In this document: in pieces, positions 1-6,330 of the stretch
Position numbering within the stretch: the first letter of the stretch is position 1
Layout: every line of letters begins with the position of its first letter
NCBI GenBank assembly: GCA_002329155.1
Contig: DCXY01000041.1
Location: forward strand, 1-6,708
Source of the DNA: Stenotrophomonas sp. UBA2124
Lineage (GTDB): Bacteria; Pseudomonadota; Gammaproteobacteria; Xanthomonadales; Xanthomonadaceae
Direction: 5' to 3'
Length of the DNA stretch: 6,708 bases
The notes under the pieces: generated by a model
What the model saw: only the letters and a program-made list of their open reading frames with translations
What the model was told of the DNA's origin: nothing
The model's database searches: none
Translations under genes and position numbers: made by a program

Positions 1-1802
1 GCCAGGATGTTGGTCTGGAAGGCGATGCCGTCGATGACCGAAATGATCTCGGCGATCTTCCTGGACGAGGTTTCGATGCCGCTCATGGTGGTGACCACCT
101 GTGCGACCACATCGCCACCCTGCGAGGCCACGCCGGCTGCGCCGATGGCCAGCTGGTTTGCCTGGCGGGCGTGTTCGGCGTTCTGGCGCACGGTGGAGGT
201 CAATTCCTCCATCGACGCTGCGGTTTCTTCCAGGTTGGCCGCCTGCTGCTCGGTGCGGCGCGACAAGTCGTTGTTGCCACTGGCGATTTCCGTGGCGGCA
301 GCGTTGATGGCGGCCGAGGAGTGCTTGATGCGGCCGACGATGCCGGTGAGCTGGTCGGCGGTGGCATTGGCATCGTCACGCATGGTGGCGAACACGCCCT
401 GGTAGTCGCCCTGTACGCGCACGGTGAGATCGCCACGCGAGAGCGCCGAGAGCAGGCCGGAGATCTGTTCGATGCTGCTGGCGTTGGCGTCCAGCAGGCG
501 GTTGATCTGGTTGGCCAGCTCCAGGAAGAAGCCGCTCTTGCCGTTGCTGTCCACGCGGCCGCTGAGGTCGCCGGTGGCGGCGGCATGGATCACGCGCGCC
601 ACTTCCTTTTCCACCTGTGCTTCGGTGGTGCGGTCGCGCCACTCCACCACATAGCCCACAGCGGCGCCCTGTTCGTCGCGGATGGCCGAGATGGCCTGCG
701 CGAACTGGGCCTGGCCGTAGCGCATTTCGCGCGTCACCGAGCCGTTCTTCTCCAGGCCTTCCAGGGTCTTGGCATCCATTTCGCCGCGGTATTCCAGTGC
801 GGTCACCGACTGGCCGACCAGCGGCTTGCTGCTGTCGTAATGGGACAGCTCGGCAGCCACATCGTCGTGATACTGGTTGAGCGTATCGAGCAGTGAGCGG
901 TTGGCGTAGACGATGTCCAGATCGGTATTGGTCAGGTAGACGCCAGTGGAGGAGTAGTCCAGCGCGGTACGGATACGCAGGTTCTCGGCGGCAACGGCCT
1001 GGTCGCGCTCGATGCGCTCACGCAGGTCGCGCTGCATGCGCTGCATGGCGCGCAGCAGGTCGCCCACTTCATCGGCGCGGCTCACGTCGATATGGCCGTC
1101 CAGCTTGCCCCCGGCAACTTCATTGGCCACGTCCACCGCACCGCGGATGGCACCGACCAGCGAGCGTGCCAGCAGCCAGGCCAGCACCACGCCTGCGATG
1201 ATGCCGATGATCACCGCGGCTATGCTGAGGCTGGTCGAGGCGGTATAGGCATTGCCGGCGTTCTTGGCGCTTGCCACTGCGTTGGCGTTGTCGTTTTCGG
1301 CCAGGGCCTGCAGCGAGGCGTATGCCTTCTTGTGCAGCGGCAGGGTCTGGCTTACGAAAGTGTCGATGGCGTCATCGGGAAGGTCCAGCTCGACCATCTC
1401 GCCGACCGAGTCGTAGGAGGCCGAGGCAACCTTCCAGTCGGCGGCGAAGGCGTCGAAAAGTTTCTTCTGCTGGGGGCTGTCGATCAGCTTCGGATAGCTG
1501 GCGATCGCCTCGTCGATGCTCTTGTGCAGCTGCGTTGCACGCTCTTTGGCGTCTGCCTTTACAGTGTCGCTGGCCCGGATCAGCCCCTGGAAGGTAGCGC
1601 CACGGTATTCGCTGACCAGGCCGCCAAGCTCGCTGGTCGCGCGCAGGCTGGGCATGCGGGCGTTGGCCAGGTCACCTGTTGCTTCGTCGAGGGTGCGCAG
1701 CCCGTAGAAGGCTATTGCGCCCTGAACCAGCATGATGAGCAGCACGACGCCGAAGGTCAGCATCAGCTTCGGCTTGAGTTTGAGAGAGTTGATCCACTGC
1801 AT
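1..1802 (-). CDS. Methyl-accepting chemotaxis protein with HAMP and PAS domains (partial, C-terminus outside window)
   Basis: Inner-membrane chemoreceptor that would signal to CheA through CheW. The first 600 residues are visible and the gene runs off the window edge inside the signalling tip, at ...GIAFQTNIL. Order: cytoplasmic start; TM1 about 13-33; periplasmic four-helix-bundle-like sensor about 34-190; TM2 about 192-214; HAMP about 215-268 with D-E-V-G at 244-247; PAS domain about 275-395 (STGVYLTNTDLDIVYANRS region, closing with VVEWRDRT); HAMP-like segment about 397-480 with G-D-L repeats; then the coiled-coil signalling domain, with likely methylation glutamates E525/E526 and E532/E533. 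The ATG at 1802 follows GGAG about ten bases upstream and begins directly at the membrane anchor. It lies 88 bp downstream of the exported OB-fold gene, and I found no sigma-28 box in that gap, so co-transcription is likely. The ligand is unknown. Family assignment is very secure; whether the PAS binds a cofactor is open. Confidence 0.96.
   Translation of the reverse strand, partial: MQWINSLKLKPKLMLTFGVVLLIMLVQGAIAFYGLRTLDEATGDLANARMPSLRATSELGGLVSEYRGATFQGLIRASDTVKADAKERATQLHKSIDEAIASYPKLIDSPQQKKLFDAFAADWKVASASYDSVGEMVELDLPDDAIDTFVSQTLPLHKKAYASLQALAENDNANAVASAKNAGNAYTASTSLSIAAVIIGIIAGVVLAWLLARSLVGAIRGAVDVANEVAGGKLDGHIDVSRADEVGDLLRAMQRMQRDLRERIERDQAVAAENLRIRTALDYSSTGVYLTNTDLDIVYANRSLLDTLNQYHDDVAAELSHYDSSKPLVGQSVTALEYRGEMDAKTLEGLEKNGSVTREMRYGQAQFAQAISAIRDEQGAAVGYVVEWRDRTTEAQVEKEVARVIHAAATGDLSGRVDSNGKSGFFLELANQINRLLDANASSIEQISGLLSALSRGDLTVRVQGDYQGVFATMRDDANATADQLTGIVGRIKHSSAAINAAATEIASGNNDLSRRTEQQAANLEETAASMEELTSTVRQNAEHARQANQLAIGAAGVASQGGDVVAQVVTTMSGIETSSRKIAEIISVIDGIAFQTNIL
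4..202 (-). repeat. Direct repeat copy A (MCP signalling-domain DNA)
   Basis: This stretch of the partial MCP gene aligns without gaps to 4540-4738 in the other MCP gene, at a constant offset of 4536. By eye, 4-65 differs at one base only (position 42), and 169-202 is a 34-bp exact match. The intervening part is more diverged. The encoded segment from G509 to A555 (47 residues, extending beyond this stretch to about position 276) is identical in both receptors. It is a coding repeat from gene duplication, not a mobile element. Confidence 0.85.
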
Positions 1803-1824
1803 CTGAGGTGATCTCCGGTAACGT

Positions 1825-1842
1825 CCCGCGCGGTGGCGCGGG
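1825..1842. other. GC-rich hairpin between the OB-fold gene and the PAS-MCP gene
   Basis: A perfect 7-bp stem with a 4-nt loop (CCCGCGC-GGTG-GCGCGGG) lies in the 88-bp gap, ending about 22 bases before the MCP start codon. No T-run follows on either strand, so it is not a canonical intrinsic terminator. It could be an RNA processing or stability element, or a partial attenuator between co-transcribed genes. The structure is seen directly; the role is a guess. Confidence 0.4.
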
Positions 1843-1890
1843 GGAGCTTGCAGGCCGGCACAGCGAGGCTGGGCCGGCGACTGGCCTGGA

Positions 1891-2277
1891 TTACTTGATG
1901 TTTGCCAGCTTCAGCCCGGCCGGCGAGGAGACTTCGATCTCAGCGCGTGAGGCGTCGCGCTGGATCTTGCCGATCACGCATACGGTCTTGCCTTCCAGGG
2001 TTTCCAGCGGGAAGCCGAACTTGCCGCGGTTGGCACCGGAGATGCGGGCCGAGAAGGTGTGGCGCGGGAAGGCGCCGCCCATGTGCAGGAAGGTGGGCTG
2101 GCCTTCGGAGCCTTCGGCATAACGGGCCTTTTCGACCTTGCCGCAGACCATGCCGTCCTTTCCGGCAAAGCGGGCGGCGTTCTCCGGCGGGATCATTTCG
2201 CCGGCGTCGGCACTGGCGTTGAAGGCGGTGCCGGCCAGGATGGCCGCGGTGAGCAGCGGGAACAGGTGCTTGTGCAT
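1891..2277 (-). CDS. Small exported protein, probable OB-fold
   Basis: Protein of 128 aa with a clear Sec signal peptide: basic MHKH start, hydrophobic residues 5-19, A-S-A cleavage site at 21-23, mature protein from about D24. The mature part resembles compact five-strand OB-fold domains of exported bacterial proteins, with paired strands around VCGKVEKARY (44-53) and KTVCVIGKIQ (97-106), the linking QPTFLHMGG, and a closing EIEVSSP. Cys45 and Cys100 sit in strands that would be near each other and could form a periplasmic disulfide (inference). The ATG at 2277 is preferred over one at 2295 because GGAG at 2284-2287 is well spaced for it and would be internal otherwise. A sigma-28-type box lies 55 bases upstream, and the gene is flanked by cheW and an MCP. 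I do not know its function; OB-folds bind nucleic acid, oligosaccharide or protein, and no catalytic motif is visible. Confidence 0.88.
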   Translation of the reverse strand: MHKHLFPLLTAAILAGTAFNASADAGEMIPPENAARFAGKDGMVCGKVEKARYAEGSEGQPTFLHMGGAFPRHTFSARISGANRGKFGFPLETLEGKTVCVIGKIQRDASRAEIEVSSPAGLKLANIK

Positions 2278-2283
2278 GGGTTT

Positions 2284-2287
2284 CTCC
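2284..2287 (-). promoter_or_regulatory. Ribosome binding site deciding the OB-fold gene start
   Basis: GGAG followed by AAACCC and the ATG at 2277. This places the start 18 bases downstream of the first in-frame ATG and leaves a clean signal peptide at the N-terminus. Confidence 0.7.
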
Positions 2288-2332
2288 GGAATCACGTGTT
2301 GGCGCCCGCCTCATGGGGAGGGCATGCGTTGT

Positions 2333-2359
2333 CTATCGGCCAGCAGAACTGGCCATTGA
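2333..2359 (-). promoter_or_regulatory. Putative FliA (sigma-28) promoter of the OB-fold gene
   Basis: Reads TCAAT, 14 nt, GCCGATAG on the minus strand. The -10 element matches the flagellar sigma-28 consensus GCCGATAA at seven of eight bases and spacing equals that of the three other boxes here. The -35 is the weakest of the four (T for G at its fifth base). It lies in the gap after cheW, 55 bases before the start codon. A 6-bp inverted repeat (GGCCAG/CTGGCC, 2338-2354) overlaps spacer and -10; whether it matters is unknown. Confidence 0.65.
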
Positions 2360-2401
2360 AGCGATATGTACGGAACTGTGATGACGCTCGCGCTTGCGGG
2401 C

Positions 2402-2893
2402 TCAGGCCAGGGCTTCTTCGCTGACCGGCTGGCCCAGGTCGGCGGTGTCCAGCAGGGTTTCGATGTCCAGCAGGATCAGCATGCGGTCGTCCTGGGTACC
2501 GATGCCGGAGATGAAGCGGGTGTCCACCGCTGCGCCGAATTCAGGGGTGGGGCGGATCTGTTCGGCGGCCAACGGAATCACGTCGGACACGCTGTCCACC
2601 ACGATGCCGACCACGCGGTCTTCGACGTTGAGCACGATCATCACCGTGAAGGCGTCGTAGCGTGCGTTTTCAAGGCGCAGTTTCAGGCGCAGGTCGATGA
2701 CCGGCACGATGGTGCCGCGCAGGTTGATCACGCCCTTGATGTAGTCCGGTGCATCCGGCACCCGGGTGACGGCGTCATAGCCGCGGATTTCCTGCACCTT
2801 GAGGATGTCCACGCCGTAGTGCTCGTTGCCGAGGGTGAAGCTGAGGTACTCGCCGCCGGAGCCTTCGGCGGAAATGGTACGCGTGTCGTTCAT
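2402..2893 (-). CDS. cheW: Chemotaxis adaptor protein CheW
   Basis: Cytoplasmic scaffold that links chemoreceptor tips to the CheA kinase in the signalling array. The 163-aa protein spans the whole CheW fold and is close in length to E. coli CheW (167 aa). It shares long near-identical stretches with it: YGVDILKVQEIRGYD at 26-40, FIKGV-type YIKGVINLRG at 51-60, VPVIDLR, VVGIVVDSVSDV and DRMLILLDIE. E35 and R59 correspond to E38 and R62 of the E. coli protein, in the region that contacts receptor and CheA. The ATG at 2893 is preceded by AGGA at suitable distance and matches the family N-terminus; a longer in-frame extension would run over the promoter at 2944-2970. Being single-domain, it is an adaptor and not CheV or CheA. 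It has its own sigma-28 box and sits among receptors, as expected for a late flagellar gene. Confidence 0.97.
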   Translation of the reverse strand: MNDTRTISAEGSGGEYLSFTLGNEHYGVDILKVQEIRGYDAVTRVPDAPDYIKGVINLRGTIVPVIDLRLKLRLENARYDAFTVMIVLNVEDRVVGIVVDSVSDVIPLAAEQIRPTPEFGAAVDTRFISGIGTQDDRMLILLDIETLLDTADLGQPVSEEALA

Positions 2894-2943
2894 GGCGGTT
2901 CCTGGTCCTGGCAAGCTGCCGGTGCGGGCGGGTGTTGCACCCG

Positions 2944-2970
2944 GTATCGGCGGTTGTGGGCCGGACTTTA
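2944..2970 (-). promoter_or_regulatory. Putative FliA (sigma-28) promoter of cheW
   Basis: Reads TAAAG, 14 nt (first bases TCC), GCCGATAC on the minus strand: perfect -35 core and seven of eight at -10 against TAAAGTTT-N11-GCCGATAA. It lies inside the 117-bp gap between the PilZ gene and cheW, with the -10 element 50 bases before the cheW start. Confidence 0.85.
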
Positions 2971-3010
2971 GGTGCCCGCGCGCCATGTCATGACGGCTGG
3001 CACACCTTGG

Positions 3011-3781
3011 CTATACGCCATTGCTGCGCGCCTTGCGCAGGCGGTCGATACGGAAGATGTAACGCTGGATGAGGGTGTCGGCGCCGCGTGGCAGGCCGTC
3101 GAAACGCAGGCCGGCGCGGGTCATCTCCACACCATTTGCCTGCTTCTGCTCGCGCAGGTTGCACACGATCATGTCGGTGATGATGGGCGGTGCCTCGGGT
3201 ATCTCCAGCACACAGCCACGGTAGCGTGCCTGGGCAACCAGCAGGCCCTGTGGAGCCGGCAGCATCAGTGACAGGCCGCCGGCACTGATGTCCAGCACCC
3301 GCCAGCGGATGGGCTCGCCACCGTCGGGGTCGGGCACCAGGCAGTGTGGAGAATCGCCCACCGGGGTTTCCAGCCGGTAGAACTCACGCCGTTGCAGGTG
3401 GTAGATCTCATCGGGCAGCGGTACCCGGAAGGCCGCATGGCCATTGTTCTCCACCCGCTGGTGCCCGTGCAGCTGGAACCGCACGGTCACCTTGTCCACC
3501 TGGCCGAAGCACAGCAGGCTGCTGGCCAGCTCCGCCGTGCGGTTGACCGCCGCGGAGGGGCTGGCATCGAGCAGCAGCCCTTCCTCGTCCACTTCCAGCA
3601 CCGCGCTGGGGAAGGCGCTGTCACGGCCATCCGGGTGCGCCGTGACCAGCGATCTCTGGTCGATCATGGACTGCAGAAGATGCTTGATCTGGTGCCGGCT
3701 GCGCACCATGTAGCGATCGTCGGCGTACAGAGTGCCAGCGTCATTGGAAGGACTCGGGGTTGGGGCTTCGATTGCTGACAT
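3011..3781 (-). CDS. ycgR: YcgR-like flagellar brake protein with PilZ domain
   Basis: Cytoplasmic c-di-GMP receptor of the YcgR family; homologues bind c-di-GMP and slow or bias the flagellar motor. The 256-aa protein has the usual two-part build: an N-terminal YcgR domain about 18-125 (RSRHQIKHLLQSMIDQRSLVTA start, then a beta-rich region) and a C-terminal PilZ domain about 130-250. Both c-di-GMP-binding signatures are intact: QRREFYRLETP, with R132 and R136 as the RxxxR arginines, and DISAGG at 164-169 as D-x-S-x-x-G. Length agrees with E. coli YcgR (about 244 aa). The ATG at 3781 has only a weak ribosome site (GCGAG), but a sigma-28 box 58 bases upstream excludes longer starts. It lies between an MCP gene and cheW, so it likely belongs to the late flagellar regulon. 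Binding and braking are inferred from the family, not shown here. Confidence 0.93.
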   Translation of the reverse strand: MSAIEAPTPSPSNDAGTLYADDRYMVRSRHQIKHLLQSMIDQRSLVTAHPDGRDSAFPSAVLEVDEEGLLLDASPSAAVNRTAELASSLLCFGQVDKVTVRFQLHGHQRVENNGHAAFRVPLPDEIYHLQRREFYRLETPVGDSPHCLVPDPDGGEPIRWRVLDISAGGLSLMLPAPQGLLVAQARYRGCVLEIPEAPPIITDMIVCNLREQKQANGVEMTRAGLRFDGLPRGADTLIQRYIFRIDRLRKARSNGV

Positions 3782-3839
3782 GGGCTCGCTGTGAAGGGGC
3801 CGGCTGCGGTGACCCTGGGAGGGATCATTCCAGACCGTG

Positions 3840-3866
3840 ATATCGGCCGCACTTCTTGGCACTTTA
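3840..3866 (-). promoter_or_regulatory. Putative FliA (sigma-28) promoter of the YcgR-like gene
   Basis: Reads TAAAG (then TGC), 14 nt in total, GCCGATAT on the minus strand. The -35 core is perfect and the -10 has seven of eight consensus bases. It starts shortly after the hairpin that follows the upstream MCP gene and ends 58 bases before the start codon. Confidence 0.87.
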
Positions 3867-3893
3867 GCGTGTGTTTGCCAGCTCCTGGCAGCG

Positions 3894-3923
3894 CACGGGC
3901 GGGGGGGAAGGTGCCCGCCCGTG
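3894..3923 (-). terminator. Strong GC hairpin after the 752-aa MCP gene
   Basis: A 10-bp perfect stem, CACGGGCGGG pairing with CCCGCCCGTG around a 10-nt loop, begins 33 bases past the MCP stop codon and ends 27 bases before the sigma-28 -35 box of the next gene. The position suits a transcript end. No U-tract follows, so it may act as a 3' stability hairpin or need Rho. The plus strand shows a run of seven G at 3901-3907 within it. Confidence 0.45.
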
Positions 3924-3956
3924 GGCTCTACTTCGTTTGCTCGATCCAACTGAAGA

Positions 3957-6215
3957 TCAGAACTCCTGCCACTCGCCGGCTTCCGCATTGCGCTCAGCAC
4001 TGATGGCGCCGGGCCGGCGCGGTGCTGCCTGTGCCGGTGCCGGGGCTGCCGCCGTTGCGGGGGCGGTTGCGCGCTGCGCGAGCGCGACCACATTGGCCGT
4101 AGGCTGGCGCGGTGTATTGCCGGTACGGAAGGCGGCTACCGCCTCGCCCAGCAGGGTGGCCTGTTCTTCCATGGAGCGGGCGGCAGCCGAGGCTTCCTCC
4201 ACCAGCGCGGCGTTCTGCTGGGTGGTTTCGTCCATCTGGATGACGGTCTGGTTGACCTGCTCGATGCCGGTGCTCTGCTCCTGCGAGGCGGCCGATATCT
4301 CGGCCATGATGTCGGTGACGCGCTGCACCGAGGCGACGATCTCGTCCATGGTGTTGCCGGCCTGGCGCACCAGTACCGAGCCTTCGCCTACCTTGCCCAC
4401 CGAGTCGTCGATCAGGGTCTTGATCTCCTTGGCTGCGGCGGCCGAACGCTGGGCCAGGGTTCGCACTTCCGAGGCCACTACCGCGAAGCCGCGGCCCTGG
4501 TCGCCTGCGCGTGCCGCTTCCACCGCGGCATTGAGGGCAAGGATGTTGGTCTGGAAGGCGATGCCGTCGATGACCGAGATGATCTCGGCGATCTTCCTGG
4601 AGGCGTCTTCGATGGCGGTCATGGTGGTGACCACGCGGCCCACCACCTCGCCGCCCTGGGTGGCGACAGTGTGCGCACCGATGGCCAGCTGGTTGGCCTG
4701 GCGCGCGTGTTCGGCGTTCTGGCGCACGGTGGAGGTCAGTTCCTCCATCGAGGCGGCGGTCTCTTCCAGGTTGGCGGCCTGCTGCTCGGTGCGGCGCGAC
4801 AGGTCGTTGTTGCCGGTGGCGATTTCGCCACTGGCCAGGCTGATGCTGGAAGCGGCGTTCTGGATGCGGCCGACAATGGCGGTGAGCTGCTCGACCGTGG
4901 TGTTGGCATCGTCACGCATCTGCGCGAACACACCGTTGAACTCGCCTTCCATGCGCAGGGTGAGGTTGCCATCGGCCAGGGCCTGCAACAGCTGCGAGAC
5001 GCGGCCAAGGTTGCCGTCGGCGGTTTCCATCAGCGAGTTCAGGCCCACCACCATGGCGCGAAAGTCGTGCTGGTAACGTTCAGCCCGGCCGCGCTGGCTG
5101 AAATCACCTGCCACGGCTGCCTTGGCCAGATGGGTGATCTCGCGGTTGATCGCCGACAGGCTGGCCTTGATGCTCTGTACGGTTTCGGTCATGACCAGCT
5201 TTTCGCCGGGCAGCTGCTCGATGTCGGTGCTCAGATCGCCTACCGAATACCGCTTCAGGATGTCGAGCACATACATGATCAGCTCCACCTGCGAACCGAC
5301 GAGTGTGTTGGTGGCCTTGATCATCTGCCCGTAGTCACCGGGGAAGGCGGTTTCGTCCATGCGGTAGCTGAGCGCGCCGGCGTCGTGCTGGCTGGCCATT
5401 TCATGCTGGGCGCCGATCACGGCCTGCAGCTGCTGCTGCATGTGCTGCATGGAGGCGAGCAGCTGGCCCACTTCATCGCGGCGGGTGACATTGATCTGGC
5501 GATCGAGACGGCCTGCGGCCACATCGTCGGCCACACGCACCGCCTCGGCCAACGGCTGCACGATGGCGCGGGTGATGGCCCAGCCCAGTATCGTGGCCAG
5601 GGCGAGCACCAGGGCCAGACCAATCCACATGGTCATCACCGACAGTGCGTGAGTCTTGTGCGAGGCGGCCAGTTCGTCGGTCAGGCCCTTCTGGTTGTAG
5701 TGCGAGAGCTTCTTCAGCTCGTCGAACAGATCCCACCGCAGTTGCCGGGAGTCGCCATAGGAGATGGCGCGTGCAGCGGCGAAATCACCGGCATCAATGG
5801 CGGCTGCGATGCCGTCGTGGGCGGCGAAGTAACCCTGCCGTAGTTTCTTGACCTTTTCATACATGGCCACCTCTTCGGCAGCCATTTCCGAATCGATGTC
5901 GTCGTAGCCCTTTTCAGCCGCAAGCACCTGGGCGCGCACGCCGGCAAGCCGCTTCTTGTAGTCGGCCAGCTGCTGGGGGTTGCCCTCGAAATCAAGCTGG
6001 CCCTGTTCATAGGTGCGGAACTCACCCAGCTGCGCACGCATCTCGCCCAGGTATTGAATGGACGGCAGCCAGTTGTCGTTTATCTCGGTGATCTGCACAT
6101 TTGCCTGGCCCATTCGCCACAGCGCGAACAGAGCCAGCATCAGCGTCAGCAGGCTGGTACTGCAGAAGGCGAGAATGAGCTTCCGGGAGATGGAAAGATT
6201 CTGGAACCACTTCAT
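3957..6215 (-). CDS. Methyl-accepting chemotaxis protein with extended HAMP region and C-terminal EWQEF pentapeptide
   Basis: Complete 752-aa inner-membrane chemoreceptor. TM1 is about 12-34; the periplasmic four-helix-bundle sensor about 35-190 (EINDNWLPSI is typical of that family); TM2 about 192-214; HAMP about 215-267 with D-E-V-G at 247-250. A long region 280-445 has three spaced G-[DN]-[LF] motifs (GDLSTDIE, GDFSQRG, GNLTLRM), suggesting stacked HAMP-like units. The signalling domain is about 450-690, with the tip near 551-599. Likely methylation glutamates are E484/E485, E491/E492, E673/E674 and E683/E684. An Ala/Pro-rich linker (about 700-745) ends in EWQEF, a WxxF-type tether of the kind that docks CheR or CheB. 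The ATG at 6215 is chosen because GGAGG lies eight bases upstream; the reading frame stays open far beyond it with no family resemblance. A sigma-28 box lies 115 bases upstream. The ligand is unknown. Confidence 0.97.
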   Translation of the reverse strand: MKWFQNLSISRKLILAFCSTSLLTLMLALFALWRMGQANVQITEINDNWLPSIQYLGEMRAQLGEFRTYEQGQLDFEGNPQQLADYKKRLAGVRAQVLAAEKGYDDIDSEMAAEEVAMYEKVKKLRQGYFAAHDGIAAAIDAGDFAAARAISYGDSRQLRWDLFDELKKLSHYNQKGLTDELAASHKTHALSVMTMWIGLALVLALATILGWAITRAIVQPLAEAVRVADDVAAGRLDRQINVTRRDEVGQLLASMQHMQQQLQAVIGAQHEMASQHDAGALSYRMDETAFPGDYGQMIKATNTLVGSQVELIMYVLDILKRYSVGDLSTDIEQLPGEKLVMTETVQSIKASLSAINREITHLAKAAVAGDFSQRGRAERYQHDFRAMVVGLNSLMETADGNLGRVSQLLQALADGNLTLRMEGEFNGVFAQMRDDANTTVEQLTAIVGRIQNAASSISLASGEIATGNNDLSRRTEQQAANLEETAASMEELTSTVRQNAEHARQANQLAIGAHTVATQGGEVVGRVVTTMTAIEDASRKIAEIISVIDGIAFQTNILALNAAVEAARAGDQGRGFAVVASEVRTLAQRSAAAAKEIKTLIDDSVGKVGEGSVLVRQAGNTMDEIVASVQRVTDIMAEISAASQEQSTGIEQVNQTVIQMDETTQQNAALVEEASAAARSMEEQATLLGEAVAAFRTGNTPRQPTANVVALAQRATAPATAAAPAPAQAAPRRPGAISAERNAEAGEWQEF
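4540..4738 (-). repeat. Direct repeat copy B (MCP signalling-domain DNA)
   Basis: Counterpart of 4-202 in the other MCP gene, same strand and reading frame. 4540-4601 has one mismatch to 4-65, and 4705-4738 matches 169-202 exactly. The similarity continues, more weakly, into the HAMP-like region. Confidence 0.85.
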
Positions 6216-6223
6216 TGCGTACG

Positions 6224-6228
6224 CCTCC
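6224..6228 (-). promoter_or_regulatory. Ribosome binding site of the 752-aa MCP
   Basis: GGAGG with an 8-nt spacer to the ATG at 6215: a near-ideal Shine-Dalgarno sequence that fixes the start within a much longer open frame. Confidence 0.8.
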
Positions 6229-6242
6229 GTTGGCGTGCACCG

Positions 6243-6270
6243 TGCAGGCACTGCCTGCAGCGGCATGCCG
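6243..6270. repeat. Two adjacent palindromes in the MCP leader
   Basis: A 17-bp perfect palindrome with a single central base (TGCAGGCA-C-TGCCTGCA, 6243-6259) is followed after one base by a 10-bp palindrome (CGGCATGCCG, 6261-6270). Both lie between the putative sigma-28 promoter and the ribosome site, so they would be in the untranslated leader. They could be a protein operator or leader RNA hairpins; no known site is recognised. Confidence 0.5.
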
Positions 6271-6330
6271 TTCGGGCGTGGTGGGGAAGGGCTGTGCCGC
6301 AGTCCTGTGTATGGACCACACACGGGAGCT

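Noticed and set aside
171..1811. Long plus-strand frames (241 and 239 codons) opposite the PAS-MCP
   Set aside because: Antisense to a well-supported receptor; Gly/His/Arg-rich translations typical of complementary-strand artefacts.
1865..1897. TCAAG at the end of the OB-fold gene followed by GCCGGCCC, as a sigma-28 promoter for the PAS-MCP
   Set aside because: Spacing is 15 nt and only the first four of eight -10 bases match.
2338..2354. Inverted repeat GGCCAG/CTGGCC as a terminator for cheW
   Set aside because: No T-run on the minus strand, and the repeat overlaps the spacer and -10 of a putative promoter.
3782..4093. N-terminal extension of the PilZ protein to 360 aa
   Set aside because: It would overlap the sigma-28 box, the hairpin and the end of the upstream MCP gene, and the extra residues resemble nothing in the YcgR family.
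4291..4297. GCCGATA on the plus strand inside the MCP gene
   Set aside because: No TAAAG/TCAAG-like element lies 14 nt upstream and no plus-strand gene follows; treated as chance.
3871..5076. 401-codon open frame on the plus strand, opposite the 752-aa MCP
   Set aside because: It is the complement of a secure MCP gene. Long antisense frames arise from GC-rich codon bias, and its translation is low-complexity Ser/Arg/Ala with no family resemblance.
4671..5843. 390-codon plus-strand open frame
   Set aside because: Antisense shadow of the same MCP; no ribosome site and no recognisable domain.
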